From Treponema sp. (GTDB taxonomy: Bacteria > Spirochaetota > Spirochaetia > Treponematales > Breznakiellaceae), in the NCBI GenBank assembly GCA_031261385.1, contig JAISJS010000168.1, positions 1-5,609 of the forward strand: a stretch of 5,609 bases of DNA, in the 5' to 3' direction. Shown piece after piece: positions 5,552-5,609 of the stretch. The position numbers and the translations under genes were made by a program. Numbering within the stretch: position 1 is the first letter of the stretch; each line of letters starts with the position of its first letter. The notes under the pieces were generated by a model that had not been told where the DNA came from, did no database searches, and was given only the letters and a program-made list of their open reading frames with translations.

Positions 5552-5609
5552 ATGAACAAATATCGTTGGTGCCTGGCACTGAGTCTGGCGCTTGTCTTCT
5601 CCGCCTGTA
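5552..5609 (+). CDS. Start of a further predicted lipoprotein, cut by the window end
   Basis: Only 19 codons are present, MNKYRWCLALSLALVFSAC, forming a complete lipoprotein signal peptide: a Lys/Arg start, a Leu/Ala core and the lipobox FSAC with the lipidated Cys at 19. The ATG has a good Shine-Dalgarno. It begins 46 bp after the 4114-5505 gene with no convincing terminator or separate promoter between, so the two are probably co-transcribed. The mature protein lies outside the window and cannot be described. Confidence 0.8.
   Translation, partial: MNKYRWCLALSLALVFSAC

Overview
The window reads as chromosomal DNA of a spirochaete, most likely a Treponema of moderate GC content such as the insect-gut or termite-gut species. 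This is an inference from three things: a run of predicted lipoproteins with loose, spirochaete-style lipoboxes, a remnant of an Rpn/PD-(D/E)XK 'transposase-like' nuclease of a type common in those genomes, and large proteins of no recognisable family. No phage, plasmid, CRISPR, tRNA or rRNA signal is visible.

Layout. Positions 1-307 hold no intact gene. There is a short open frame running in from the left edge (3-113), followed by the eroded middle of an Rpn-family gene. Its frame carries two TGA stops inside a hairpin-rich stretch of about 66 bp (170-235) that looks inserted. The C-terminal tail of that gene stays open as a 99-codon ORF (308-607) with a strong Shine-Dalgarno sequence and its own ATG. 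A plus-strand lipoprotein gene follows (665-1960). It converges on two minus-strand lipoprotein genes read in the order 3974-3165 then 3107-1998, with 57 bp between them. A 139-bp AT-rich divergent promoter region (3975-4113) separates these from a plus-strand gene for a soluble, mostly helical protein of 463 residues (4114-5505). The first 19 codons of a fourth lipoprotein start 46 bp downstream (5552 to the window end).

How the parts may work together. Four predicted lipoproteins lie in 5.6 kb around one large cytoplasmic protein. None has a recognised family, so a joint function cannot be named; the outer three are presumably envelope-anchored. The 4114 gene and the 5552 lipoprotein probably share a transcript, as may 3974-3165 and 3107-1998.

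Most notable points. First, three genes (665, 3107 reverse, 4114) have a TANNAT -10-like hexamer 5-6 nt before the ATG and no usable Shine-Dalgarno, which suggests leaderless transcripts. Second, the Rpn tail survives as a separately translatable ORF, resembling the intragenic small RpnS antitoxins described for Escherichia coli rpn genes.
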